A stretch of 64,000 nucleotides of DNA, from contig JAJFFC010000015.1 of NCBI GenBank assembly GCA_021776795.1, positions 124,001-188,000 on the forward strand, written 5' to 3'. How positions within the stretch are numbered: position 1 is the first letter of the stretch; the number at the start of each line of letters is the position of its first letter. Made by a program: the position numbers and the translations under genes. This document shows positions 1 to 8,657 of the stretch, piece by piece. This DNA is from Planctomycetota bacterium. GTDB lineage: Bacteria; Planctomycetota; UBA1135. The notes under the pieces are model-generated. The model was given only the letters and a program-made list of their open reading frames with translations, did no database searches and was not told where the DNA came from.

Positions 1-1
1 C

Positions 2-286
2 TTCCCAGGCATCTTGACTGGCGCCATCATCGCCATGAGCCGCGCCATCGGCGAAGCGGCTCCGTTGCTGATGATTGCCGGCATCGTGTTCATTACACGC
101 GCGCCGAGCAATCTCATGGACGACTTCACTGCCATGCCGCTGCAGATCTACAACTGGGCCGGGCGTCCGCAGAAAGAGTTCCATGACCTGGCTGCGAGCG
201 GCATCATTGTGCTCCTGACCGCACTCTTGTTGTTTAACGCCATTGCCGTATTCCTGCGCCAGAAGCTGCAGAAGCCGCTTTCTTAG
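2..286 (+). CDS. pstA: Phosphate ABC transporter permease PstA, C-terminal part
   Basis: The 5' end lies outside the window; about 95 C-terminal residues are present. The stretch [17 protein letters not shown] is the conserved cytoplasmic (EAA-type) loop of PstA-type permeases, which contacts the ATPase. It is followed by a periplasmic segment and a final membrane helix (about [18 protein letters not shown]). PstA pairs with PstC to form the membrane channel of the high-affinity phosphate importer. Two pstB genes and phoU follow directly, which confirms the assignment. pstC and pstS are not in view. Confidence 0.93.
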   Translation, partial: FPGILTGAIIAMSRAIGEAAPLLMIAGIVFITRAPSNLMDDFTAMPLQIYNWAGRPQKEFHDLAASGIIVLLTALLLFNAIAVFLRQKLQKPLS

Positions 287-297
287 ACCGAGCTAGA

Positions 298-1128
298 ATG
301 CCCCCTCAGATGGCCGAAACCCTCAAGACCCTGGCGAATGCTGCGCCAGACGCCGAAGAAAGTCAAGAACCGCCAAAGGCTGCGGTTCGGATGGTTGGCT
401 TGAACAGTTGGTACGGCGATTTTCATGCCCTCAAGGACATCAGCTTGGAACTACCGGAAAACCGCATTAGTGCGTTTATCGGTCCAAGCGGTTGCGGCAA
501 GAGCACCCTGTTGCGGTGGATCAATCGCATGAACGATGCCATCCCGAGTGCGCGCGCAGAAGGTACGTTGGAAATTCACGGCAAGAGCGTGCTTGGCCCA
601 GCCACCGATGTCGTTGGTCTGCGTCGCAAAGTGGGGATTGTGTTTCAAAAGCCCAACCCCTTCCCCAAGTCGATTTTTGACAACGTCGCCTTTGGCGTCC
701 GCCTTCACCTAAAAGCGAGTAAGTCCGAGGTCGATGAAATCGTCGAGTGGGCTCTGCACCGCGCCGCGCTTTGGGATGAGGTGAAAGATCGCCTGCACGA
801 TTCCGCCTTGGGATTGTCCGGCGGCCAGCAACAACGGTTGTGCATTGCGCGCGCGATTGCTGTGGGGCCAGAGGTGTTATTGATGGACGAGCCTTGCTCC
901 GCACTCGACCCACGCTCCACCGCGGCAGTGGAAGACCTCATGCTCGAGCTGCGCAAGAGCTACTCGATTGCCATCGTGACGCACAACATGCAGCAGGCTT
1001 CGCGCGTCAGTGACTACACTGCCTATATGTTCATGGGCAACTTGGTCGAGTTTGGCACCACCGCGGACATCTTTGAACGCCCGCAACGGCAAGAAACCGA
1101 AGACTACATTACCGGTCGATTCGGCTAG
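298..1128 (+). CDS. pstB: Phosphate ABC transporter ATP-binding protein PstB (first copy)
   Basis: This 276-residue ABC ATPase energises phosphate import. It shows Walker [10 protein letters not shown], the PstB-typical LRWINRMND after it, a Q-loop [12 protein letters not shown], signature LSGGQQQR, Walker B VLLMDEP and the switch His in VTHNM. About 35 extra residues precede the usual PstB start, so translation could begin further in, but ATG 298 is the first start after the pstA stop. The stop TAG overlaps the next gene's GTG by one base (TAGTG), implying coupling. The D-loop region reads [10 protein letters not shown]. Having two adjacent, different PstB proteins is less common than a single copy. 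Confidence 0.95.
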   Translation: MPPQMAETLKTLANAAPDAEESQEPPKAAVRMVGLNSWYGDFHALKDISLELPENRISAFIGPSGCGKSTLLRWINRMNDAIPSARAEGTLEIHGKSVLGPATDVVGLRRKVGIVFQKPNPFPKSIFDNVAFGVRLHLKASKSEVDEIVEWALHRAALWDEVKDRLHDSALGLSGGQQQRLCIARAIAVGPEVLLMDEPCSALDPRSTAAVEDLMLELRKSYSIAIVTHNMQQASRVSDYTAYMFMGNLVEFGTTADIFERPQRQETEDYITGRFG

Positions 1129-2006
1129 TGATCATGGAGACGACCTTGGTACAAGAATCAAAGCCCCCGAAGGAAAAAGCTAAGCCAGTTTCGGCCTTGG
1201 GCATGATTGCCGTAGACGCCGCGGAAAGGCGTACCCCCGCGGACGAATTCGCAGACCCGAGCTTTGAAGTGCAGCAGCTCGACTTCTTCTACGGCGATAA
1301 CCAAGCCTTGACCCAGGTCGACATGGCCATCCCGCGTGGCGAGGTAACGGCTTTGATTGGTCCTTCCGGTTGCGGCAAGTCGACCTTCTTGCGCACGCTC
1401 AACCGAATGAACGATTTGGTGGCGGAAACGCGCGTGGAGGGAAAGGTGTTGCTGGATGGCCAGGACATCTACCATCGCCAAGTCGATGTCGTAGAGCTGC
1501 GTAGGCGTGTGGGTATGGTGTTCCAGCGCCCGAATCCCTTCCCGATTTCCATCTACGAAAACATTGCCTATGGCCCACGCCTTCAGGGCAAGGTGAGCAA
1601 GGCCGACATGGACGCCTTGGTCGAGCGTTGTCTCCACGGCGCTGCTCTCTGGGATGAGGTCAAAGATCGCCTGCACACCTCGGCTTTGGGATTGTCGGGT
1701 GGCCAGCAACAGCGCTTGTGCATTGCACGAGCCCTAGCCAACGAGCCTGAGGTTCTGTTGCTCGATGAACCCGCGTCGGCATTGGATCCCAAGGCCACGG
1801 CGCGGATTGAAGACCTGATTGGTCAATTGCGAGGGGATTACACCATCGTGATTGTGACCCACAACATGCAGCAAGCGGCACGCGTTTCCGACCACACCGG
1901 CTTCTTTTACAAGGGCCGCTTGGTGGAATGCACGCCGACGGCGCAGATGTTTACGCGGCCAGAACATCAAGAAACAGAGGACTACCTCACCGGCCGCTTC
2001 GGATAA
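1128..2006 (+). CDS. pstB: Phosphate ABC transporter ATP-binding protein PstB (second copy)
   Basis: A second PstB of about 292 residues, clearly homologous to the preceding one but divergent, with all catalytic motifs intact: Walker [11 protein letters not shown]-loop [12 protein letters not shown], signature LSGGQQQR, Walker B VLLLDEP and VTHNM. It has an N-terminal extension of about 45 residues rich in K, P and E. The start is GTG 1128, overlapping the previous stop, or in-frame ATG 1134. Both copies look functional, so the transporter may use a PstB heterodimer, or the copies may serve different permeases; the sequence does not decide. phoU follows after five bases. Confidence 0.94.
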   Translation: MIMETTLVQESKPPKEKAKPVSALGMIAVDAAERRTPADEFADPSFEVQQLDFFYGDNQALTQVDMAIPRGEVTALIGPSGCGKSTFLRTLNRMNDLVAETRVEGKVLLDGQDIYHRQVDVVELRRRVGMVFQRPNPFPISIYENIAYGPRLQGKVSKADMDALVERCLHGAALWDEVKDRLHTSALGLSGGQQQRLCIARALANEPEVLLLDEPASALDPKATARIEDLIGQLRGDYTIVIVTHNMQQAARVSDHTGFFYKGRLVECTPTAQMFTRPEHQETEDYLTGRFG

Positions 2007-2011
2007 TCATC

Positions 2012-2665
2012 ATGACGAATCACTTTATGCGCGACATCGGCGAGCTCGCCGACCACATGCTTCAGGTCAGTTCTCTTTGCGAAGAAGCTTTCCGTAAGTC
2101 GATTGATAGCATCCTTGCCCGCGATATCGAAAGCGCGCGTGAAGTGGTTGCTGGCGATGCAGCGATTGATGATCTCGAGGTCATGCTTGAGGAAGAAGCG
2201 CTCAAGATTTTGGCTCTGCATGCTCCGGTCGCCGGCGACCTTCGCTTCATTGTGGCCGCCATCAAGATCAATAATGATCTCGAGCGCATTGCCGACATTG
2301 CTGCAAATATCGCGAAGCGCACCATAGACTTGGAGCGCTTGCCGGCCACCACCCCGCCGGAGCACTTCGATGAAATGGCGCAGCAAACGCGCACTATGGT
2401 GCGGGAAACCATGCAAGCCTTGATTCATCGCGACGAAAATCGCGCGCGCGCCTTAATGGCGCTTGACGACAAAGTCGACGACCTCAACCGCATCATTTTG
2501 GCGCGCATTGAAGAGCGCATGTCCGAAGAGCCGGAAGCGATTCCCGCGCTGATGCGCTGGGCCAACGTCGTGCGTCTAGTCGAGCGGATTGCTGACTACG
2601 CCACGAACATCGCCGAAGACATCATTTACATGGAAGAAGGGGAGATTGTGCGCCATGGCAACTAA
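2012..2665 (+). CDS. phoU: Phosphate transport system regulator PhoU
   Basis: The 217-residue protein has the two repeated three-helix PhoU domains, each with an E/DxxxD metal-binding motif (DDLEVMLEEEAL; NDLERIADIAANIAKR; VRLVERIADYATNIAED). PhoU links Pst activity to the PhoR/PhoB response and restrains phosphate uptake. ATG 2012 is chosen because it begins at the conserved MTNHFMRDIGEL start just after pstB; the longer reading frame from 1928 overlaps pstB deeply. Its last codons overlap the next gene by 11 bases. Confidence 0.95.
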   Translation: MTNHFMRDIGELADHMLQVSSLCEEAFRKSIDSILARDIESAREVVAGDAAIDDLEVMLEEEALKILALHAPVAGDLRFIVAAIKINNDLERIADIAANIAKRTIDLERLPATTPPEHFDEMAQQTRTMVRETMQALIHRDENRARALMALDDKVDDLNRIILARIEERMSEEPEAIPALMRWANVVRLVERIADYATNIAEDIIYMEEGEIVRHGN

Positions 2666-3038
2666 CTCTCCGGTGCTCCTCGAGAAGGGCAGTCGCTTCG
2701 CCCTCGCCGCCATGGTTGGTGTGTTTGGTGCGAACAAGTTTCTGCACTTCTTAGAAATGCCTGCGCCACCCGCCGAGGGCGGCGCCTTCCTTGGCGCTTT
2801 GGCCGGTACTGGCTTTATCTTCGAAACCGTGGGCGCGGTATTTCTGGCATCGGCGTTGTTCCTGATCCTTAGCCGTGTGGTTTTGGCACTTTCTATGCTG
2901 GCCCCGATTGCCGTGGTGATCTTGGAATACCACTTGGTCTATGACTTGGCCGGCATTGGCGCTGGTTTTGTCTTGACGGTCCTGATGCTGATTGTGGCTT
3001 GGTGCCATCGAGCCAAGCTCAAGTCGGCATTCCTCTGA
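2655..3038 (+). CDS. DoxX-like small membrane protein
   Basis: A 127-residue protein with about four membrane helices. The order GANKFLHFLEMP, then GAFLGALAGTGFIFETVGAVFLASALFLIL, then LSMLAPIAVVILEYHLVYD resembles DoxX/DoxX-like family proteins, which often carry an N-terminal G(L/A)NKFxHFxxMP motif. Start ATG 2655 lies inside the end of phoU, so it is probably translated with the Pst operon. Family members have no settled biochemical role; any link to phosphate is only by position. A strong hairpin follows the stop. Confidence 0.7.
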   Translation: MATNSPVLLEKGSRFALAAMVGVFGANKFLHFLEMPAPPAEGGAFLGALAGTGFIFETVGAVFLASALFLILSRVVLALSMLAPIAVVILEYHLVYDLAGIGAGFVLTVLMLIVAWCHRAKLKSAFL

Positions 3039-3053
3039 AGCTCGTGCTAGTTA

Positions 3054-3073
3054 GGGCGGTCGGTCGACCGCCC
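3054..3073. terminator. Hairpin between convergent genes
   Basis: A perfect 8-bp stem (GGGCGGTC pairing with GACCGCCC) closes a 4-base loop GGTC. It sits 15 bases after the DoxX-like stop and just before the stop of the oppositely oriented PilX-like gene. A second small palindrome (AGCCCT-A-AGGGCT, 3083-3095) overlaps that stop codon. There is no T-run, so a bidirectional terminator is inferred from position and symmetry. Confidence 0.6.
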
Positions 3074-3086
3074 CACAAAGGAAGCC

Positions 3087-4310
3087 CTAAGGGCTAGGCT
3101 CGTAGTATTCGCGAACTTGCCCGACATCCACAGATCCATAGGGCAGGCTGAACTCAATGCCAGGAGGAAGGCTGGTCATGATCTGTGGGTCATAGACGAC
3201 TTCGGACTCGCGGAAGTGCAGTACCTCGCGATACACAATCACCATGCCAAGGAGTCGTGCTTCTTTGATCATGTGAATCGCATTCCAGATGATTAATCCC
3301 TCAATGTCATTGTGGTCTTCTTCGTAGACACATCCAGGGTGGGTGAAGTGCACCTCAGTTCCCGGAGCGAGCATTCCTAGGTTAGGGTGGACGCCTCCAT
3401 TGCCACCGCCAATGGTGGTGCCGTGCTTCAACAGCACCTTATTGCGACGTTGGTCATCGCGAATATCAAATTCAGGCTCCACATAAACCACAACTCCTCC
3501 TGGGAAATGGCAGCGATCTAGACTCAAGGTATGGCCTTCGTGCATAACAAAGACGGCAGTCTCTTGATGAGTCACGTTGCGTAGATTATTCTCGTAGTAG
3601 TAAATCACCTTATCCGGTCCAGGAACCAAATACTCATCTAGGTCGTACTTGGGTGCATAGATAGGAGTGGTGATGCGATGCTCCTCGGTGGCTACGCCGT
3701 AGTTGACGTCGGCGTAGTGAAAGAGGTCACCCACCACGGCAGAGGTTTCAAAATCATAGCTTTCAGTGGAAGGCTCATTGTCCTGCCAGCTGCCAACGCC
3801 AAATTCGTCGGTAATCCAATAGCGTACAGCACCAGGAGCATCCGCGATCAGGGTGTCACCCAGCACGGTGCTATCGAGCATATGAAACTCATCCCCAAGG
3901 AAAATCAAAGCGAGGTCAGCATCCGCACTGACACCACTCTGTACCGTTAGGTCAGCCTGCATTTGGGCCTTTCCGACCCCAGAGGTTGCCTCGGCGATGA
4001 CCGAATAGGGGTTACCGTCAGGAGTCCCGGGGGTGGGCGCCGCAGTAATGATGATGGTGCTTGCTCCGACCGAAAGGGATTGCTCGCCGGTACCAATGTA
4101 GTTGGCATCGTCCTTGAGCTGACTCGCGGCAAAATCTACCATCGACTCCGCCAGCAACTGATTGCGGGTGTTGTCCGATTGGCTGCGCGCATCATCCATG
4201 CGCGCGTCTAGGGATTGCGTGCTGCTCAATGCCGCTGCCACCAGTAGGGACAGCGTGAACATCACCAAAAGCAGGATGGACCCTCGTTGTGATTGCAGTT
4301 CTTTCTTCAT
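3087..4310 (-). CDS. PilX-like / type IV pilus-associated secreted protein
   Basis: The 407-residue protein begins MKKELQSQRGSILLLVM: a short basic leader, then a long hydrophobic segment to about residue 33 and the amphipathic stretch DARMDDARSQSDNTRNQLLAES. This is the organisation of PilX/GspK-like minor pilins, whose cleavage site is the R-G/S junction. The remaining roughly 340 residues look extracellular and are not recognised; they are rich in D, E and H and contain an MHEGHTLSLDRC segment. The start was taken at ATG 4310 rather than the longer frame to 4406, because this gives the prepilin-like N-terminus. No other pilus gene is nearby. Confidence 0.55.
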   Translation of the reverse strand: MKKELQSQRGSILLLVMFTLSLLVAAALSSTQSLDARMDDARSQSDNTRNQLLAESMVDFAASQLKDDANYIGTGEQSLSVGASTIIITAAPTPGTPDGNPYSVIAEATSGVGKAQMQADLTVQSGVSADADLALIFLGDEFHMLDSTVLGDTLIADAPGAVRYWITDEFGVGSWQDNEPSTESYDFETSAVVGDLFHYADVNYGVATEEHRITTPIYAPKYDLDEYLVPGPDKVIYYYENNLRNVTHQETAVFVMHEGHTLSLDRCHFPGGVVVYVEPEFDIRDDQRRNKVLLKHGTTIGGGNGGVHPNLGMLAPGTEVHFTHPGCVYEEDHNDIEGLIIWNAIHMIKEARLLGMVIVYREVLHFRESEVVYDPQIMTSLPPGIEFSLPYGSVDVGQVREYYEPSP

Positions 4311-4368
4311 GACTCCAGCGTCCTTTACGGAGGCTAAGGCATGAACCTGAAAGAAATTATGTGAATCC

Positions 4369-5502
4369 CTAGGAAAGCGCCTTGGCGCTGGCGCTGACGA
4401 CGCCAATTATGTGCTCACGCTGCTCTTGGGTCAGCGCAGAGCCACTCGGCAGGCATAGGCCGTTTTCAAACAAGCGCTCAGCGACCGCGCCGCCGACCAT
4501 GCGGCAGTCGCGGAAGACCGGCTGCATGTGCATCGGCTTCCACAGCGGGCGCGCCTCGATGTTCTGTTCCTCTAGCGCCAAACGAAGGTCTTCGGGGCTG
4601 GCGCCAAAGGTATCGCGGTCGATCTGCATGACCGTCAACCAGCGTGTGCCACGATCGCCTTCGGGCTCTTGGGTGAAACTCAGGCCCGGAAGTGCGCCGA
4701 GCACTTGTTGATAATGGTCAAAGTTGGCGCGCCGAGCGGCGACGCGATCTTCGATAACCTGCAGCTGGCCACGACCGACCGCGGCCAACAAGTTGGACAT
4801 GCGATAGTTGTAGCCAATCACTTCATGCTGATAGTGCGGTGCTGGCTCGCGCGCCTGGGTGGCGAGAAAACGAGCGCGCTGAATCATGGCCTCGTCGGCG
4901 CCGACCAACATGCCGCCACCACTGGTGCTCATGATCTTGTTGCCGTTGAAGCTATAAATGCTAAGCACGCCATCGTTGCCGACGTGGCGTCCGCGGTAGC
5001 GGGTACCGACGGCCTCGGCGGCGTCTTCCAAAATCGGCACTTCATACTGCTGACACAGGGCGACGATCTCATCGACCTCGGCGGCTTGGCCGTAAAGGTG
5101 CACAATCATGACCGCCTTGGGAAGTGTGCCGCGCTTGGCATCTTCGGCGAGAGCTTCGGCGAGACGCGCAGGGCACAAGTTCCAGGTGCGCTCTTCCGCG
5201 TCGAGCAACACTGGCTCGGCGCCGACATAGGTGACCGGGTTTGCGCTACCGGAAAAGGTCAGCGAAGGCACATACACCTTGTCACCCTGGCCGATGCCCA
5301 TCAAGATCAGCGCCAAATGAATCGCGCCGGTTCCCGAACTCAGGGCGGCGGCAAAAGGAGCTTCCACATAAGCGGCGAACTCTTGCTCAAAGGCATCGAC
5401 CATCGGGCCGAGGGGAGCAATCCAGTTGGAGTCGAAGGCTTCCAGCAGAAGCTCGCGCTCTGCGGTGCCCATATGCGGCGGCGAAAGGTAAATGCGTTCC
5501 AT
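4369..5502 (-). CDS. DegT/DnrJ/EryC1-family sugar aminotransferase (PglE-like)
   Basis: A 377-residue PLP-dependent aminotransferase of nucleotide-sugar synthesis. The N-terminal LSPPHMGTAERELLLEAFDSNWIAPLGP is typical of PglE/PseC-like enzymes, which aminate C4 of UDP-4-keto-6-deoxy-GlcNAc. The PLP lysine lies in SFNGNKIMSTSGGG, and LEDAAEAVG provides the Asp that contacts the pyridine nitrogen. ATG 5502 overlaps the upstream stop by one base (TGATG), so it is coupled to the sugar transferase. The likely substrate is the product of the membrane 4,6-dehydratase at 20.5 kb. No PglD-type acetyltransferase is seen, so the final sugar is uncertain. Confidence 0.88.
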   Translation of the reverse strand: MERIYLSPPHMGTAERELLLEAFDSNWIAPLGPMVDAFEQEFAAYVEAPFAAALSSGTGAIHLALILMGIGQGDKVYVPSLTFSGSANPVTYVGAEPVLLDAEERTWNLCPARLAEALAEDAKRGTLPKAVMIVHLYGQAAEVDEIVALCQQYEVPILEDAAEAVGTRYRGRHVGNDGVLSIYSFNGNKIMSTSGGGMLVGADEAMIQRARFLATQAREPAPHYQHEVIGYNYRMSNLLAAVGRGQLQVIEDRVAARRANFDHYQQVLGALPGLSFTQEPEGDRGTRWLTVMQIDRDTFGASPEDLRLALEEQNIEARPLWKPMHMQPVFRDCRMVGGAVAERLFENGLCLPSGSALTQEQREHIIGVVSASAKALS

Positions 5503-6167
5503 CAGCGAGAAGATTCGGGCGCGCCTGGTGCGGAGTTGGGCTGGTAGGGGGGAGCGACACGCATGCGCAAAGCTGGCACTAAGGTCGCGGCAATGTACAT
5601 GAGGTCGAGGCGAAGGCGGTAGCGGTCTAGGTAGGCCAGGTTGAGGGCGACCTTGGCCGGCCAAATGACCTCTAGATTGTACTGCTCGGGGTCTACCTGC
5701 TTGTCCAGCAGATCTTCCTCTTCCTTGAACACCAGGGATGCTGGTCCAGTAATGCCGGGGCGCAGCTCGAGCAGCCGACGATCTTCGCCCTGCAGCTGGT
5801 CCGCGAATCCAGGGACATCAGGGCGAGGGCCGACCAAACTCATTTCGCCCTTCAAGACATTCCACAGCTGGGGAAGTTCATCGAGCTTGAGCCGACGCAA
5901 CCAGCGCCCGGTTGGCGTGATGCGTGGGTCATTGCCTGCGGTGACCGAGCTCCCCGCGACGGCCTGAGGCCGCATCGTTTGCAGCTTCAAGATGCGAAAG
6001 CTTTTGCCGTGGCGGCCGATGCGTTCCTGGCGAAAGAACCCCGCGCCGCCACTCGAAATCTTCGCCAAAAACCAGGACAGCAACAGCAATGGCCACAACA
6101 TGGCAAGTCCAAGAAAGGCGGCGACGAAATCGAGACCGCGTTTGGCGAATGCACGTGCCGGGCTCAT
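5502..6167 (-). CDS. Initiating sugar-phosphate transferase (PglC/WcaJ type)
   Basis: A 221-residue monotopic phosphoglycosyl transferase that would load the first sugar-1-phosphate onto undecaprenyl phosphate. It has the re-entrant hydrophobic helix FVAAFLGLAMLWPLLLLSWFLA, then GxGPxFFxQERIGRHGKSFRILKLQTM, the catalytic Asp-Glu pair in LKLDELPQLWNVLKGEMSLVGPRP, and PGITG. The length fits the short PglC class without the N-terminal WbaP/WcaJ helices. It forms a coupled pair with the downstream aminotransferase, as pglC and pglE do in bacillosamine loci. Confidence 0.9.
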   Translation of the reverse strand: MSPARAFAKRGLDFVAAFLGLAMLWPLLLLSWFLAKISSGGAGFFRQERIGRHGKSFRILKLQTMRPQAVAGSSVTAGNDPRITPTGRWLRRLKLDELPQLWNVLKGEMSLVGPRPDVPGFADQLQGEDRRLLELRPGITGPASLVFKEEEDLLDKQVDPEQYNLEVIWPAKVALNLAYLDRYRLRLDLMYIAATLVPALRMRVAPPYQPNSAPGAPESSR

Positions 6168-6183
6168 GCGCGAGAGGCGCCGC

Positions 6184-7671
6184 CTAGCCCTTGGGGTTGC
6201 GGTAAATCAGTACCACCGCGCCCAGCAGGAATCCTGCGAGCAAGCCGATGGCGAGGTAGGCGCCGAGGAAGGGACCGTCGCGGCGATCTGGAACGGTGGC
6301 GGTGTTGATGACGGCGACACTTTCGACGCTGGTGCGCGCGGCCAGGCGGGCTTCTTCGAGGCGAGTGTTGAGGAACAAGACATGCGCCTCTTTCATCTGC
6401 ACTTCGCGGGTTAAGCGCTGTTGCTCAGAGACGGCGATGGGGAATGCCGCCAGTTCGGCGCGCAAATTGTCCAAGCTGCGATCGTAGGCACGGACTTCTT
6501 CTGTCAAGGACTCGGCACGCGCACGCACGCTGTCTTCGAGTCTTCGCTTCAGCTCTACCTCACGCGGGCTATTCGCATCGACGGAACCAAGTTCGCTCAA
6601 CAAAGAGGCAAAATAGGCATCTTGCTCTTCATTGATGCGCAGCGAGGCCGCCAAGTTACGCGGCGGAGCTGAGGTATCAGGCTCCACGCGATCCAGGCTG
6701 GTGGCAAGATCGCGGAAGAACATCCAGTCTGCGGAAGCCAGCTCACGCTCGGTTTCGACGGCAGCCAGTGTTTGATACAAACTGGAGGCGCGTAGCTCCG
6801 GAGCAAAAGTCAGGGTGGCTGCTTCATGAGAAGCTAGCTGAGTTTCGTAAGCCTTCAACTCTCGGTCGGCGAGGTGCGCTTGTTCGACCAGAGCCGGAAC
6901 CTGACCCACCGCGTCTTCGGCAAAGCGCGTGAGGTAATGCTGGCGGTAGGCCTCCATTAAGGAGGAGACCAGCGCCGCAGCGCGATAGGGGTCGGTGTCG
7001 GTGTATTCGACGACCACCACATGGGCGTTGCGTGCCGAGGGCGAGGCGCGCAGCTCCTTTTGCACTTTGCGCACCCAGTCGGAAGCGCGCTGGTGCACGA
7101 CACGGAAGGTCGCGCCGGCAAGCTTGCCCTCGCCGGTGACCTGCAGCTTGATGCCCCCGACATCGAGAATGCCGTCTTTCACCACATAGTCACCGCTCAA
7201 GCCGCCACGCTCATCTTCGAGCGAACAGCGCTCTCCATCTTCAAAGTGAAGCTGCCAGCGGAAGGGCGGCATCTCTTGGCCAGGAGTGGATTCCAAGCGC
7301 AATCGCGGCTGCCCGGAAGGCACCGAAACCGTCAGGCCAAGGCGGCCAAAGTGCGGCCAATAACGAGAGTCGTCATCGACCTGAATCGCGAACTGTGGGT
7401 AGATGGCTTCCAGCAGTTGGCGCGAGCGCAGGAAGTGAATTTCACGCTCGATATCGGGCTTTTGCGCGAGCTGCGTCGGCTCTTTCCAATAGTCGTAGCG
7501 AGTCGCGCCCTGGGCAATTGCCACCACGCCCTTGGCCGAGTAGCCCGGCTCGAGCATTGCCGCGGTAGTCCAACCGACCAAGCCGAGAAGGATGGTGCAG
7601 CTGATGAGCCACAGGGGGTGGCGCTTTATCTCCCGCAGGAGGAGGGACAAGGTCGTTGGGGAGTCTGGCAT
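6184..7671 (-). CDS. Wzz-like polysaccharide chain-length / co-polymerase protein
   Basis: A 495-residue inner-membrane protein of the polysaccharide co-polymerase family. One N-terminal helix (LWLISCTILLGLVGWTTAAML) and one C-terminal helix (FLGAYLAIGLLAGFLLGAVVLIY) flank a long periplasmic region with predicted coiled coils (about residues 260-430). The segment EIHFLRSRQLLEAIY is like the conserved Wzz/GumC motif. There is no cytoplasmic tyrosine-kinase domain, so this is not a full BY-kinase. It sits 16 bases before the initiating transferase and probably sets chain length or export of the glycan made here. Confidence 0.82.
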   Translation of the reverse strand: MPDSPTTLSLLLREIKRHPLWLISCTILLGLVGWTTAAMLEPGYSAKGVVAIAQGATRYDYWKEPTQLAQKPDIEREIHFLRSRQLLEAIYPQFAIQVDDDSRYWPHFGRLGLTVSVPSGQPRLRLESTPGQEMPPFRWQLHFEDGERCSLEDERGGLSGDYVVKDGILDVGGIKLQVTGEGKLAGATFRVVHQRASDWVRKVQKELRASPSARNAHVVVVEYTDTDPYRAAALVSSLMEAYRQHYLTRFAEDAVGQVPALVEQAHLADRELKAYETQLASHEAATLTFAPELRASSLYQTLAAVETERELASADWMFFRDLATSLDRVEPDTSAPPRNLAASLRINEEQDAYFASLLSELGSVDANSPREVELKRRLEDSVRARAESLTEEVRAYDRSLDNLRAELAAFPIAVSEQQRLTREVQMKEAHVLFLNTRLEEARLAARTSVESVAVINTATVPDRRDGPFLGAYLAIGLLAGFLLGAVVLIYRNPKG

Positions 7672-7766
7672 AAATTACGGCGAGGTGGCGTTTGGCGTTG
7701 GCGCCAATAATAGCGTAGGAAATCGTCTATGGAAATCCGCAAATGCCTGGCATGTGGTGGGGTCTA

Positions 7767-8657
7767 TCAAAGAATGCGGGAACCCGAGCTAATCTGGGCC
7801 ATCAACGGCAAAACCACTTCCTTGACCACCGCCTGCTGCTCTGCATCGAGATTGCGCTTGCCCTTGCCGACGCTACCTCGGGAAACTGGGGCCACCGCAG
7901 CCTGGATTTGCTCCTCTGTCCAGGTCTCTCCTAGAAAACGGCCAATTCGCGCCAGCTCTTGCGCAGGGGAGGCGACAAAGGCCTCGTAGCGGAGATGGAG
8001 CACTTGCTCTTGCTCGAGCTGCGCAAAGTCTTCGAGGGCGCGTTCCACCGAACGCTCCCATTGGCGCGCGCAAACTTCAACCAAGCTGCCGCGCTGCAAG
8101 TCTTCTTCCATACCGATGTATCTCGGCCCCCAAAAGGACAACTTGCCCTCGCGATCGCGCAGCCGGTGCAAGCGGGCACCTAAATATCGCAGGGCGTAAT
8201 AAGGCAAGTCCAGCCGCGGCACAAAGCGCGCCTTGCGCAAGAGGTAGGGGATGTCCAGGCCGGCGGTCCAGCGCTTGCCGGCACTGGCGACGACATCGTG
8301 ACCGTCACGCACGATATGCACAAAGCGCGTGTTCTTGGGCAGGGCCGCCGCAACAAAACCTACGCGCAAGGAGTTGGCGCAAGTCTTTTCGACCACGGTG
8401 GTGCAATCCTCTCTCTTGGCGCACTTGGCAAAGGCGCGGTTTAGATAGCGCTGCACCGATGGCGTGGCGAGCTCCGCCGGGAACTCATCGTGCGGGTAGC
8501 GCATATTGCCATGACGCCAGATGTAATTGATTTCATCGCAAGGCCAAGTGCCAAACTGCGGCATGCGGCAGAGGACGTCGCGCAGCATGTTGGTGCCACT
8601 CCGGCCTGCGCCAATAATAACCAATGGACGAACGTGGGCTGCGAGAATGGGACTCAT
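7767..8657 (-). CDS. Sulfotransferase family protein
   Basis: A 296-residue PAPS-dependent sulfotransferase. The 5'-phosphosulfate loop is PLVIIGAGRSGTNMLRDVL at about residues 11-29, and the 3'-phosphate loop region is FVHIVRDGHDVVAS. ATG 8657 forms an ATGA overlap with the Wzy-like gene, favouring it over the alternative start at 8672. Position inside an operon for flippase, polymerase and Wzz suggests that it sulfates the surface polysaccharide; the acceptor is inferred only from context. A 95-base gap follows before wzz. Confidence 0.83.
   Translation of the reverse strand: MSPILAAHVRPLVIIGAGRSGTNMLRDVLCRMPQFGTWPCDEINYIWRHGNMRYPHDEFPAELATPSVQRYLNRAFAKCAKREDCTTVVEKTCANSLRVGFVAAALPKNTRFVHIVRDGHDVVASAGKRWTAGLDIPYLLRKARFVPRLDLPYYALRYLGARLHRLRDREGKLSFWGPRYIGMEEDLQRGSLVEVCARQWERSVERALEDFAQLEQEQVLHLRYEAFVASPAQELARIGRFLGETWTEEQIQAAVAPVSRGSVGKGKRNLDAEQQAVVKEVVLPLMAQISSGSRIL

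Noticed and set aside
1928-2011. Upstream extension of PhoU inside pstB
   Set aside because: PhoU homology begins at ATG 2012; the extension is out-of-frame pstB sequence.
4669-5547. 292-residue open frame on the plus strand
   Set aside because: It is a shadow of the DegT-type aminotransferase on the minus strand, whose motifs are unambiguous.
7729-7989. Short frame starting MEIRKCLACGGVYQ, with a CxxC like a zinc ribbon
   Set aside because: It runs mostly antisense to the sulfotransferase C-terminus and the rest has no zinc-ribbon pattern; the CxxC is probably chance.
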